A stretch of 64,000 bases of DNA from Thalassospira sp. TSL5-1 (GCF_001907695.1 NZ_KV880638.1:930882-994881), one strand, 5' to 3'; shown: positions 43,625-52,155, numbered from the stretch's first letter. Notes: generated from the sequence alone by a model not told the origin. Numbers and translations are program-made.

Positions 43625-43642
43625 TATCCTCATTTGAGGATA
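43625..43642. promoter_or_regulatory. Perfect 18-base palindrome upstream of pomA
   Basis: TATCCTCA-TT-TGAGGATA lies about 150 bases upstream of the pomA start on the minus strand and just downstream of the GNAT gene. It may be an operator for the stator operon. Confidence 0.4.
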
Positions 43643-43715
43643 CGATATCGCGGATGCGCATATTTTAAATTGTGTGATCCGGTTTTCAATTGAAAGTTAA
43701 GGGCCCGGGCAGGTG

Positions 43716-44582
43716 CTAGCCCAGCTCAAAACTGGTGATGCCAAAAATACGGTCAAGATCCAGTTTTGGATCGGTCCCGCGATACATCCGTGCCGTTTCA
43801 AATACCGCTTTCATCCCGTAACGGGCCGCAAGGCCGAGGGCGGCCGTGTTGGGTTCGGGAATGTCCAGGTAGACGGGTCGGTCCTGGCCACTTTCGCGCC
43901 GGGCCAGCAGGGCCTGAAACAGGCAATTCGCATCGGCATCGTTTTCAGCAAAAAGCGGACCGATTTTGTGCCCGTCCTGGCAGGGGCGTATCACGCCATA
44001 ACCGCGAATGCCCATTGGGCCATAAAGGGCAAGGGCGGTGTGTTTTTCAGTGCCGATCCAGCCTTTCAGAAAAGACAGCCGCGATTCGCCAAACAGGCGC
44101 AGGCTTTGCTCATAGGCATCCGCAATGGCAATATCGTTGATATGCAGTTCATATAAATCAGCAGGCGGGGTAAAACTGGCCGGGTCGGGCAGGGTGCCGG
44201 CCATGCGGATATTGCGATGTGCCAGCTCAAAGCCGGATTTGGCATAGTTTTCCTGCTGGTCCACAACACCATCCAGGCCAATCGTCTGGGCAACTGCATC
44301 TTCCAGCACGCTGTTCCACAGGCGCAGCCCCAGGCCCTGACCACGCCGGTCCGGGCGGCACATATAAAAACCGATAAAGGCAAAATCGGCGCTGTAGGTC
44401 ACAAGTGACAGGGTCGCGGCAAGGCCCTTTTTGTCAAACAGGCCCCAAAACCCTTCCGGGTCAGTGGCAGAAAAGATTGCGCCGTCGTCATCTCCGGGGT
44501 TCCAGCCCTCCGTTGTTGCCCATTGCAGCATGGTGGTCAGGTTATGGGGGCGCAAACGGCGGATCTTTTCGGGACTGGTCAT
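43716..44582 (-). CDS. GNAT N-acetyltransferase with a second C-terminal domain
   Basis: A 288-residue protein with an N-terminal GNAT domain (residues ~10-130; the acetyl-CoA loop is CRPDRRGQGLGLRLW) and a C-terminal domain of ~140 residues of the type seen in YitH/HolE-like acetyltransferases (ALALYGPMGIRGYGVIRP, ARYGMKAVFETARMYRG). Substrate is unknown. The start chosen (MTSPEKIRRL) has GGAAATGTG before it. It is divergent from the siderophore-interacting protein gene, with a Fur-like box between them. Confidence 0.85.
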   Translation of the reverse strand: MTSPEKIRRLRPHNLTTMLQWATTEGWNPGDDDGAIFSATDPEGFWGLFDKKGLAATLSLVTYSADFAFIGFYMCRPDRRGQGLGLRLWNSVLEDAVAQTIGLDGVVDQQENYAKSGFELAHRNIRMAGTLPDPASFTPPADLYELHINDIAIADAYEQSLRLFGESRLSFLKGWIGTEKHTALALYGPMGIRGYGVIRPCQDGHKIGPLFAENDADANCLFQALLARRESGQDRPVYLDIPEPNTAALGLAARYGMKAVFETARMYRGTDPKLDLDRIFGITSFELG

Positions 44583-44675
44583 CACATTTCCATCAAATCT
44601 TGTGTGTGATGTCATGGAATAACGCATTTCGCGGGACAGAAAAAAGAATATCGATCTTATCTTTCACAAAAATTT

Positions 44676-44694
44676 GCGAATGATTTTCATTTGT
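44676..44694. promoter_or_regulatory. Fur-like box in the SIP/GNAT divergent promoter
   Basis: GCGAATGATTTTCATTTGT has the central AATGA-N3-TCATT of a Fur box and 12 of the 19 consensus positions by eye. It sits 41 bases before the start of the siderophore-interacting protein gene. Iron control is inferred; other Fur-family proteins could bind. Confidence 0.55.
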
Positions 44695-44735
44695 AATAAA
44701 AGAAGCCTTTCTGTTTCCAACAAGCGGATCGTGTT

Positions 44736-45845
44736 ATGGCTTCCTCTGTCCTTCATGCAACAACACACGTTAATATGCCCGACCCTGAAGCGGCGATTAA
44801 TCTGTTAAGTGGATTTTACAGCGAGCACGATTGTGATGTGCAAAGGGACGGTGAAACCTGCGTGATTTCGGCCGGGCCAGGGACGTTTCGGTTAGGGCTT
44901 GGGGATCAAAAACTCGACATTGTCGTTGCGGCCCCAACGGATACCGGTGTCAGTCAGCTTCAGACCAATATTATCACCATGATTGATCAATTGGTGCCGG
45001 GGGCTGATGTGACATGTCGCTGGCAGGGCGCGGGGCAGGGGCGTGCCAAAAATGGTAAGCTGCCCAATTTTCGTGAATTGACCGTGGGCCGTGTGACCGA
45101 CCTGAGTATGGATATGCGCCGCTTGCGCCTGTATGGCGATGACCTGACCCCGTATCAAGCGGGGGGCATTCATGTGCGCCTGCTTGTTCCGCCGCAGGGT
45201 GATTTGGCCCCGCAATGGCCCGGCCTGGGCGAAAATGGCTTGCTGGTGTGGCCCGCGGGCGAAAAACGGGTGGAGCAGCGTACCTATACCATCCGCCAAA
45301 TCAATGTGGATGCAGGCTGGATGGATATTGATTTTGTCAGGCATGGCGACAATGGCCCGGCATCACGTTTTGCGGAGAATGCCACATCTGGACAGCTTGT
45401 GGGGGTGAGCGGGCCGGTTGGCAATGAACTGCCTGATGCCGACTGGTATTTGTTTGCCGCCGATGAAACCGGTATCCCGGCAATTTGCCGTTATCTTGAA
45501 GAGGTGCCAGGGGACAAAACCGGCCAGGTGATTTTCGAGGTTTCCAGCCCCCAGGCAAAGTTTGATATTCCGGTGCATCCTGGCTTTGACACGGGTTGGG
45601 TCTTTCGGGATGGCAGTCATGCCGAAGGCTGTGCCGTGCCTGACCCGACCGCCGGAACCTGGCGAGGCGACTTTGTTGAAGCGGTATGCCATGTGTCGCT
45701 GCCGGATGATGGACGGCGCATATTCTGCTGGACCGCCAGCGAACAGGCGGCCTATCGCCATTTGCATCATCATTTCCGCAAAGACCGCCAGCTTGACCGC
45801 GATCAGTGCCTGATCATGACATTCTGGCGGGCGGAAGGTGCTTAA
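44736..45845 (+). CDS. Siderophore-interacting FAD protein (ferric-siderophore reductase)
   Basis: A 369-residue cytoplasmic flavoprotein that would reduce ferric-siderophore to release iron. It has an N-terminal DUF2218 domain (residues ~1-95), then the SIP FAD-binding domain (LTVGRVTDLSMDMRRLRLYG, and DIDFVRHGDNGPASRFAENA for the FAD phosphate), and a C-terminal NAD(P)H-binding domain with WFAxD-like YLFAADETGIPAICRYL and the closing RQLDRDQCLIMTFWRAEG. The fusion of DUF2218 with SIP is common. The Fur-like box upstream supports iron regulation. Confidence 0.9.
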   Translation: MASSVLHATTHVNMPDPEAAINLLSGFYSEHDCDVQRDGETCVISAGPGTFRLGLGDQKLDIVVAAPTDTGVSQLQTNIITMIDQLVPGADVTCRWQGAGQGRAKNGKLPNFRELTVGRVTDLSMDMRRLRLYGDDLTPYQAGGIHVRLLVPPQGDLAPQWPGLGENGLLVWPAGEKRVEQRTYTIRQINVDAGWMDIDFVRHGDNGPASRFAENATSGQLVGVSGPVGNELPDADWYLFAADETGIPAICRYLEEVPGDKTGQVIFEVSSPQAKFDIPVHPGFDTGWVFRDGSHAEGCAVPDPTAGTWRGDFVEAVCHVSLPDDGRRIFCWTASEQAAYRHLHHHFRKDRQLDRDQCLIMTFWRAEGA

Positions 45846-45871
45846 TCGCGGATAATTTTGCAATGCTGCAA

Positions 45872-45892
45872 AAAGTTAGCCTGTGCTAAATT
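45872..45892. promoter_or_regulatory. MntR-like box upstream of mntR
   Basis: TTAGC-CTGT-GCTAA (45876-45889) sits inside an AAA...ATT frame and matches the core layout of the E. coli MntR box, AGC-N4-GCT. It is 57 bases before the mntR start. Autoregulation in response to manganese is inferred. Confidence 0.5.
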
Positions 45893-45948
45893 GATTTTTG
45901 CTTTTGAACTTGATATGACAAATAGTCGTTCAAAAGCGGGAGACGGGA

Positions 45949-46392
45949 ATGGCTGGCGGGGCGGCGCTTCCAAGCAAGGAAAACCATGCAGAAACCTTTG
46001 CCAGGCTTCGCGATGCCCATGCGCGCGAAGTTACCGAAGATTATGTGGAAATGATTGCCGACCTGATCGTCGAGGAAGGCGAGGCCCGCGCCGTATCCCT
46101 GGCAGAACGTTTTGGCGTGACCCCGGCCACGGTGAACAACACGATTAAACGGCTGGAACGTGACGGCTTTGTCTCCAGCCGTCCTTACCGCTCCATCTTT
46201 CTGACCGAGGCAGGCCAGGCGCTGGCCGACAAATGCCGCGAACGCCATCAGATTGTGTATGACTTCCTGATCGCACTCGGCCTGGATGCCCAAATTGCCG
46301 AGTTTGATGCCGAGGGGATCGAGCATCATGTCAGTGCGGAAACGCTTGAGGTTTTTCGAAAGTTTACCGAGGCGCAGAAACGCAAGGATTGA
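45949..46392 (+). CDS. mntR: Manganese-responsive transcriptional regulator MntR
   Basis: A 147-residue DtxR/MntR-family protein. The winged helix is at residues ~25-85 (ARAVSLAERFGVTPATVNNT, then SSRPYRSIFLTEAGQ) and the dimerisation/metal domain follows with ERHQIVYDFLIALGLDAQIAEFDAEGIEHHVS, which contains the His and Glu metal ligands. It is of the short MntR type without an SH3-like tail. An MntR-like box precedes it and a terminator follows at 46432. No transporter gene lies next to it. A decayed copy of the gene is at 48950. Confidence 0.9.
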   Translation: MAGGAALPSKENHAETFARLRDAHAREVTEDYVEMIADLIVEEGEARAVSLAERFGVTPATVNNTIKRLERDGFVSSRPYRSIFLTEAGQALADKCRERHQIVYDFLIALGLDAQIAEFDAEGIEHHVSAETLEVFRKFTEAQKRKD

Positions 46393-46431
46393 TCCGGGCT
46401 TCTGTATGAACCAGATGACCTGATGCTGCCG

Positions 46432-46475
46432 GGCAGGCCCCCAAAAAGTGGGACCTGCCGGATATGCGTTTTTTT
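46432..46475 (+). terminator. Terminator of mntR
   Basis: GGCAGGCCC and GGGACCTGCC pair (one mismatch) and GCG is followed by seven T. The same element is found at 49378 behind the mntR pseudogene. Confidence 0.75.
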
Positions 46476-46503
46476 CGTGCAGGTATTTCTTGCTGACAGA
46501 TTA

Positions 46504-47220
46504 TCAGGGACGGGACGGAAACACCCCTTTTGTAACAATGCAAGCCAGAAGGGGTTGTTGCCTGGGGCGTAAGGGTATTGCTGCCGGGGTCGATGAACCG
46601 GATGCAAGTGTTCGATTTGTGGCTGTATTGGTGGAAAGGGTGACCGCATTGTTGTGAAGTCTCGCATCTGTCGCAGTGCCGTAAATCGGCATTTTTTTCC
46701 CGATCAGGCCGCTTGATGGTCTTGTCGCGGGGGAGCCGTTTTGCGGCGATGTGGAGTTGCCCTCTGTGGCAGTCCCTTTTAATGTTCCGGTGATTTCTGC
46801 TGTGCCAAGTTTCCACTCGTGCTTATGGGCAGGCAGGTTTCCGGTCGTAAGCGTTACGGTTTCTCTGCCGTATGATTGGCCCAATGTGACAAGGGGTATG
46901 TCGTCCCCTTTCCCCGCGCCGGCAATCGTGCGTCCCCGCAAATCGGGTAGAGCAAAAGTTGTTGCGCCGTCGCCGCCAAACCGGGAGCCTAATACACCGT
47001 ACAAAGCTGGGTTTTCAGTAGTTTCAAGTTGCTGACCGTTTGCAGCGGCATAATCTGGGGGGCAATATAGTGCGGAGGTCCAGCAGACGGAGCCAAGATA
47101 TCCATCTTCAGCACATTCTGACGCTTTGACCTCACCCGGATCATTCGCAAAAGCCAGTATAAATACTGTAAGAGCGGATAAATACCCCGCCCGACCAAAT
47201 TGTTTCAGTGATCGTTTCAT
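46504..47220 (-). CDS. Secreted tail-collar-domain protein, type A, cassette 1
   Basis: A 238-residue protein with a signal peptide (about residues 1-33). The phage tail collar domain (microcystin-dependent protein family) is clear: NGQQLETTENPALYGVLG, RFGGDGATTFALPDLRGR. The receptor-like second half holds LGQSYGRETVTLTTGNLPAH and a variable segment. Four cysteines, shared with all nine paralogues, lie at ASEC, SVCW, LYCP and the closing LLACI. It is the third gene of cassette 1 in transcription order (C-B-A), 58 bases after B1. Exported by Sec, so its site of action is periplasmic or extracellular. Function unknown. Confidence 0.85.
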   Translation of the reverse strand: MKRSLKQFGRAGYLSALTVFILAFANDPGEVKASECAEDGYLGSVCWTSALYCPPDYAAANGQQLETTENPALYGVLGSRFGGDGATTFALPDLRGRTIAGAGKGDDIPLVTLGQSYGRETVTLTTGNLPAHKHEWKLGTAEITGTLKGTATEGNSTSPQNGSPATRPSSGLIGKKMPIYGTATDARLHNNAVTLSTNTATNRTLASGSSTPAAIPLRPRQQPLLACIVTKGVFPSRP

Positions 47221-47278
47221 CTTTGATTTCCTTGCCAGCCAGCTTTGTGTTGCAATAGTGAATAACCACTTCCCGCAA

Positions 47279-47953
47279 TTATGGTCTTTGTGGATAGTAA
47301 CCTTTAATGGCGATACAGGCGGTCAGGCCAAGACGAGGGGCTGTTATATTTATAGGGAGTGCTGCGCCTGTGTCCTCCGTAGTCCCGGTTAGTCCGCTTA
47401 TACTGGCGGTCACAATGCCCTCCTTCATGTTTATTTCCGGGGTCGTATTATAATAGGCCTGCGTCTGATTGGCAGAAGCAACACCGGGATAGCCGTTTGC
47501 CGGACTGTTGGCTGTGGAGGTTGATATGTTCGCCTTAAGCGTGCCAGATAAGTTGAACATTGCCGGGTTAATCATGTGCAGATGGGCTGGCATGTCGTTT
47601 GGTGTCAGGGTTGTGGTGGTGCTGCCACGTTTGTCGCCTCGGTTGATCTGGCGTCCTGGTGAATCATTTTCAGCCACAACACTGCGTCCGCGAAGATCGG
47701 GAAGCTGAAAGCTGTTTCCCGTACCGCCATATACGTTTCCCATAAGGGAATACAGTGCCGGGTAGCTTGTTCTTTGTAATTCTTGTCCGTTTGCCTCTGC
47801 ATAATTTTTAGGGCAGTAGTCTCCGGCCATCCAGCATATTCCGCCAAGCATGGGCTCGGTTGAGCAAGTGGCACTTGCCTGCTTTGGTGTGACAAGTAGT
47901 GACGAGGAGGCCGCAATCGCTGCCGCCAGAACAGCTTTTTTGAAATGGGTCAT
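47279..47953 (-). CDS. Secreted tail-collar-domain protein, type B, cassette 1
   Basis: A 224-residue protein. The signal peptide ends near QASAT; the collar core is YPALYSLMGNVYGG, GNSFQLPDLRGRSVV, and the type-B second half contains LTPNDMPAHLHMINPAMFNL. The four family cysteines are present (ATCS, GICW, DYCP, TACI). The start is set at the ATG of MTHFKKAV, preceded by an AGGAAAAATTCA spacer that is also found in front of B2. It is the middle gene of the cassette, 51 bases after C1. Confidence 0.85.
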   Translation of the reverse strand: MTHFKKAVLAAAIAASSSLLVTPKQASATCSTEPMLGGICWMAGDYCPKNYAEANGQELQRTSYPALYSLMGNVYGGTGNSFQLPDLRGRSVVAENDSPGRQINRGDKRGSTTTTLTPNDMPAHLHMINPAMFNLSGTLKANISTSTANSPANGYPGVASANQTQAYYNTTPEINMKEGIVTASISGLTGTTEDTGAALPINITAPRLGLTACIAIKGYYPQRP

Positions 47954-48004
47954 TGAATTTTTCCTGGGTGAAGCATCAAAACAGGATCCGTTTGGCGATG
48001 TCAC

Positions 48005-48694
48005 TTACGGTATGGGCGGATATACGCCGTTGACATTAATGCAGGCACGCATCCCGAGTTGAGGTCCAACGACCGATATCGTTTGAGGAACGTTGGGTTT
48101 CTGGGGTGTTTGGCTGCTTTGCACCGTTGCTCCGGCAATGTTTGCTGTCACAACGCCTGATACCATTTCACCATTTGCTGTGTCGGCATAAAGCAGGGTG
48201 CCGGATGATTGCGGTGCCGCAAGAACATTTCCCGCCGGCGTTCTTTCAGTGCCGGGTCCGCTCTGAACTTTGACGTCAATATTAGATGTAACCGTGATGG
48301 TAACACCGTGATCGTGCTCGGGAAGGGCGAGCGGTGATACGTATGTTTGATCCAGTGAACCTATTGCGGATCCTAAGAAGACCGGTGAAAGCCCGGGCCC
48401 GGTTCCGAAGCTGATGGGCTCGTAGCCGCGCATATCTGGCAGATAAAAATATTCGTTACTACTCCCGGGGCTATACGTAAATCTGACAACAGAAAACAAA
48501 GCAGCATTACCTGGTAGTGGAAGCCGACGACCATCGGCGGGTAAATATCCGTCGGGACAAAAATTTATAGTTGTCCAGCAAATGCTGCCGATATAGCCAT
48601 TTTCATTACATGCCCTGGCTGGATCGGGCCGAAATGTCAGGGCTGTTATCGCGGCGGTCCCTGCGATGATACAGCCAAAAATGTTACGTCGCAT
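48005..48694 (-). CDS. Secreted tail-collar-domain protein, type C, cassette 1
   Basis: A 229-residue protein that leads the cassette in transcription order. The signal peptide ends at DPARA, right before the first cysteine. The collar core is degenerate relative to A and B (NAALFSVVRFTYSPGSS, YFYLPDMRGYEP) and is followed by GTGPGLSPV and the type-C HDHGVTITVTSNIDVKV segment. Four cysteines are conserved (ARAC, SICW, NFCP, RACI). A strong GGAGAAGGGAG ribosome site precedes the ATG. Confidence 0.82.
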   Translation of the reverse strand: MRRNIFGCIIAGTAAITALTFRPDPARACNENGYIGSICWTTINFCPDGYLPADGRRLPLPGNAALFSVVRFTYSPGSSNEYFYLPDMRGYEPISFGTGPGLSPVFLGSAIGSLDQTYVSPLALPEHDHGVTITVTSNIDVKVQSGPGTERTPAGNVLAAPQSSGTLLYADTANGEMVSGVVTANIAGATVQSSQTPQKPNVPQTISVVGPQLGMRACINVNGVYPPIP

Positions 48695-48949
48695 TTGCTC
48701 CCTTCTCCTGTGTCATATTGATTTTCAAGATAAAATTTTGACGCAAAACAGAGTTTTAAACTTGGACAAACTGTCTGCTTAAGGTTGTATTTTTCGTTTG
48801 TACGAAAAGGCATTGTGCCTTTGCCGGTGACTTGTTCTATTGACGTGTCAAAGGGGGAGGTGTGAAAATTTTTGCGGTATCGTTCTGTTACCGGGAAGCG
48901 GCGGGTGCATATAGCAAGGTGGCCGTGCTAAAGGCCGCGATGCAGGCAA

Positions 48950-49335
48950 CAGGAGAATGGTTAGGCAGAAACCTGTGCCAGGCAGAACGGTGCCCGTGCG
49001 CGTTAGGGGCCCGAAAATTATATGGCAATGATTGCCGATTTGATCGTCAGGTCGGGGCAGGCGATGCCGCTGGCCGCGTGTTTTGAGGTAAGTCTGGCGA
49101 CGATGATTAAGATCATCGCACGACTGGCAGGGGACGATTGTGTTTCCTGACCAAGGTGGTCGGCAACTTGCCAGTAAATGTTACGAATGTGGCAAAATCG
49201 TTTCCGATTTTCTGATCTTGAAAGGTCTGGATGCCCGACTTGCCGGACCTGTGCCCGGAACGGCCAGGTGTCTTGATCGTGCCTAAAGCCAGAAGGTTCT
49301 CTGCAAATTTGTCAGGCAACAGAAGAACGACTGTC
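48950..49335 (+). pseudogene. Decayed copy of mntR
   Basis: This stretch aligns with mntR (45949) over its length from about codon 11 to the end: GCAGAAACCTGTGCC versus GCAGAAACCTTTGCC, ATGATTGCCGA-TTGATCGTC versus ATGATTGCCGA-CTGATCGTC, TTTCCTGACC versus TTTCTGACC and GGTCTGGATGCCC versus GGCCTGGATGCCC. In the matching frame it reads AETCARQNGARAR, then MIADLIV, and has stops at TAG (48962), another TAG and TGA (about 49147). It is followed by a copy of the mntR terminator. It is a nonfunctional relic; short open frames inside it are not genes. Confidence 0.85.
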
Positions 49336-49377
49336 AGCCAGGGCGAATGTGCAAACCAATGCACCCCTGATCTGCCT

Positions 49378-49421
49378 TGCAGGTCCCCAACAAAGAAGGA
49401 CCTGCCAAATATGTATTTTTT
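49378..49421 (+). terminator. Second copy of the mntR-type terminator
   Basis: GCAGGTCC and GGACCTGC pair perfectly, followed at about 49415 by a T-run. Spacing and flanks (CTGCC...CCTGCC-ATATG-T) match the terminator at 46432. It marks the end of the decayed mntR copy and the cassette-2 border. Confidence 0.75.
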
Positions 49422-49448
49422 AGAGAAGTTTTAAGCCGGTTTTACACC

Positions 49449-50171
49449 TTACTCGCGGCGCGGATAGTTCAGGCTATTTATGTTGATGCAAGCCAAAAGG
49501 CCAACCTGATCGGTACGCAGGGGCATAGGAGCCCGGTCCCGTCGACCGGCTTTCTCTGTACGGTTTATTTCAGGGTCGCTGCGAACGGTACCAATGTGTG
49601 CAGCGAAACTGCCAGTTGGTGATTTGCTGTAAATGGGCGTTTTTTTTGCACTGAGACCATTTGACGGCCTTGCTGCGGGAATGCGGTTCTCTGGCGAGAC
49701 AGAATTGCCCTCTTTCGTTGTTGCCAGTAATGTTCCTGTGATTTTGGCTGTTTCGAGCGAGAACTTATGGGAATGGGAGGGGAGGTTCTCCGTCTTCAGG
49801 ACTACACTTTCTTTGCCGTATGTTTGGCCTATGTAATTTGGGTTGGTGTCGCCCGGTCTTTCTCCAGTTCCAACAATGCTACGCCCCCGTAAGTCAGGTA
49901 AGGCAAAATTCGTAACCCCGTTGCCACCAAAGCGATTGCTAATTAAGCTATATAATCCTTGGTAATTATTAAGGGGCATCAAAGCACCATTTGCGGGATG
50001 ATAATTTCTTGGACAAAATGTCGCCGCAGTCCAGCAGACAGTGCCGAGATATCCGTCTTCGCTGCAATCCGAAGCCTTTGCGCCATTCTGGAGGCTTGCA
50101 AAGGCCAGTATGAATATTGCAAGAGCAGATAAGCATCCTGCCACGCCCGTCCGTTTGAGAGGCACTATCAT
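49449..50171 (-). CDS. Secreted tail-collar-domain protein, type A, cassette 2
   Basis: A 240-residue paralogue of the cassette-1 type-A protein. Signal peptide about residues 1-34 (ends GAKAS); collar core YQGLYSLISNRFGGNG, TNFALPDLRGRSIVG; type-A second half IGQTYGKESVVLKTENLPSH. The four cysteines recur (SDCS, TVCW, TFCP, LACI). The N-terminus and C-terminus are close to A1 while the middle and the ~170-220 segment differ. It is 54 bases after B2. Confidence 0.85.
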   Translation of the reverse strand: MIVPLKRTGVAGCLSALAIFILAFASLQNGAKASDCSEDGYLGTVCWTAATFCPRNYHPANGALMPLNNYQGLYSLISNRFGGNGVTNFALPDLRGRSIVGTGERPGDTNPNYIGQTYGKESVVLKTENLPSHSHKFSLETAKITGTLLATTKEGNSVSPENRIPAARPSNGLSAKKTPIYSKSPTGSFAAHIGTVRSDPEINRTEKAGRRDRAPMPLRTDQVGLLACININSLNYPRRE

Positions 50172-50225
50172 TTTTAATTTTCCTGTCAGTCAGCGTTTAT
50201 TTGCAACATGAAGCAAATGTGCTTG

Positions 50226-50906
50226 TTAATTTTTTGGTGGAAATATTCCCGTCAAGGCAATACATGCGGTCAGGGCAATGCGGGGGGAGAGGATGTTTAT
50301 GGGGGTCCCAGAGCCTGTTTGTTCTGTTGCACCTTCTAATCCGGTTAAATCGCCGGTGACCATATTCTCCCTCATCTTCGTATTTGAGGATGGATCAGAG
50401 TATGGCTGAAGCGCAGGTTTTGACGCGACGCCAGGATAATGATTTATCGGCCTGTGGCTGTATGCAGAACCGTACGTACTGGCAGCCACGGTGCCGGATA
50501 AATGGAATTTTTTTGGGTCAATCTCATGGCTGTGTCGGGGTATTTGATCTTGCGATAGGGTGATTGTATTGCTCCCTCTTGCTTCTCCCTGTCTGACGGA
50601 AAGGGGGGAGTGATCTGAAGATCCTGTGACACTGCGCCCCCGAAGATCGGGAATCCTGAATTGCCCTTTTGGTGCGCTGCCATAGGTATTTCCAAGAAGA
50701 ATAGAAAGAAGCACAAATTCATCAGATGGTAATATTCTTCCATCTGCGATCATATACTCTGTCGGGCAATAATCCGCCGCCATCCAGCATATGCCACCAA
50801 CATAGGGATCGGGGGAGCAAGAAGCACGTGCCTGATATGGCATGGCAAGCAGAAACGGGCAGGCTGTAACTGCGGCTGCAAAAATCATTTTCTTGAAATG
50901 GATCAT
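50226..50906 (-). CDS. Secreted tail-collar-domain protein, type B, cassette 2
   Basis: A 226-residue type-B paralogue. Signal peptide ends near YQARA; collar core VLLSILLGNTYGSAP, GQFRIPDLRGRSVTG; type-B second half LSQDQIPRHSHEIDPKKFHL. The four cysteines are kept (ASCS, GICW, DYCP, TACI). The start is set at MIHFKKMI because AGGATGAATTCA precedes it, matching the B1 leader; 11 more codons are open upstream. It begins 48 bases after the C2 stop. Confidence 0.85.
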   Translation of the reverse strand: MIHFKKMIFAAAVTACPFLLAMPYQARASCSPDPYVGGICWMAADYCPTEYMIADGRILPSDEFVLLSILLGNTYGSAPKGQFRIPDLRGRSVTGSSDHSPLSVRQGEARGSNTITLSQDQIPRHSHEIDPKKFHLSGTVAASTYGSAYSHRPINHYPGVASKPALQPYSDPSSNTKMRENMVTGDLTGLEGATEQTGSGTPINILSPRIALTACIALTGIFPPKN

Positions 50907-50954
50907 TGAATTCATCCTGCATAAGACCTCAAAAGACAATTTTGGTGAAATGTT

Positions 50955-51863
50955 TCACGGTGTGGTTCCCCCCTGAGGGGCCGGCTTTGTGTCTTCAGTC
51001 GCGGGTATGGTCGGGAAGTTATCCCCAACATTAATGCAGGCAAGCATCCCGAGTTGCGGAGGAACGATGCGAACGGGATCTGAGACGGGTAGGTAACCCT
51101 TTGAGAAAGTGGCTTCACTTCTCGAGGAATAAGTTGTTGTTTCTTCCCCGATAATATTTGCGATTATAAAATCTGAAGCCATGTGCCCATTTGCCGGGTA
51201 GGTATAAATCTCGTAATCTGGATTTTCCAGCTTGGCAAATACGTTGCCCGTCGGGACTCTTTCCGTAGCTGGGTTTTCGCTCACTGCGATATCAACCGGA
51301 GATTCAAATTTGACGCCATGATCGTGCTCGGGAAGCGTTGTTGTTCTTAACGTAAATCCCTTGCCTGAATTACTGTTTATCGGACCGGCGGATATTGGTG
51401 TAAGTCCCCATCCGGTTCCGGTGCCAACGGGTTCGTGTCCTCGTAAATCGGGTATGGAATAAATTTCATATTCATGAATTGTCGAAATGATAAGCTCTAG
51501 TTCATTGTGCTCATTGCCGTATTTATCTTTATACCACTTGATGTCCCACTCATGTTTTATTCGTTCCCAATCTTTGGGAACATCTTTGTACTCTCGTGTC
51601 TCATATGTTCCGATTTTCGTACCATATGCGTGGCCGATCAGAACTTCCAGTTTGCGAATATTGTCATTAGTCAGCTTCTGGCGATCGAAAAGCCAACTGC
51701 CATCAGCGGGCAAATATCCTGCAGGACAATAGGGGATGGCGGTCCAGCAAATGCTGCCAACATAGCCTTCCGGGTTGCAGGCCCTGGCCGGATCAGGCCG
51801 AAATGTCAGGCCTGTTACCGCTGCCGTTGCGGCAACGATACAGCCAAAAATGTTAAGTCGCAT
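50955..51863 (-). CDS. Secreted tail-collar-domain protein, type C, cassette 2, with an insertion
   Basis: A 302-residue type-C paralogue, about 75 residues longer than C1 and C3. The signal peptide is nearly identical to C1 (FGCIVAATAAVTGLTFRPDP). A charged, Lys/Glu/Tyr-rich insert of about 50-60 residues (within residues ~60-130; for example KDWERIKHEWDIKWYKDKYG) sits between the A-D-G motif and the IPDLRGHEP core, and a Thr/Pro-rich extension is at the C-terminus (PATEDTKPAPQGGTTP). The four cysteines are conserved. It leads cassette 2. Confidence 0.82.
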   Translation of the reverse strand: MRLNIFGCIVAATAAVTGLTFRPDPARACNPEGYVGSICWTAIPYCPAGYLPADGSWLFDRQKLTNDNIRKLEVLIGHAYGTKIGTYETREYKDVPKDWERIKHEWDIKWYKDKYGNEHNELELIISTIHEYEIYSIPDLRGHEPVGTGTGWGLTPISAGPINSNSGKGFTLRTTTLPEHDHGVKFESPVDIAVSENPATERVPTGNVFAKLENPDYEIYTYPANGHMASDFIIANIIGEETTTYSSRSEATFSKGYLPVSDPVRIVPPQLGMLACINVGDNFPTIPATEDTKPAPQGGTTP

Positions 51864-52155
51864 TTATTCCCTTCTCCCGTGCGATGGTGTTTCCCAGGAT
51901 TAAGTTGAGCCCGGAAATTTCAGGCGCCATTGTCCGGGTTTGTCATGCTGTTGACGGGCGGGAAGGGATTGTGTGAAAAAACAAATCGCACCCAAAATTT
52001 CAATTTTAAATTGAGATTTGCGGGCTTCGATATTTGTTGGGGAATTTCTGAGAGGCAAAAGGAAGCGGGATGGATACCTTAAAATTGCAAAGGGCGACCG
52101 ACGGCGCATGAAGGTTGTTGGGTGAACCAATGCAGCGTGACGTCGCGATATAATG

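Noticed and set aside
48862..49086. A 74-codon plus-strand gene
   Set aside because: It lies in the decayed mntR copy in another frame; the similarity of the DNA to mntR explains it.
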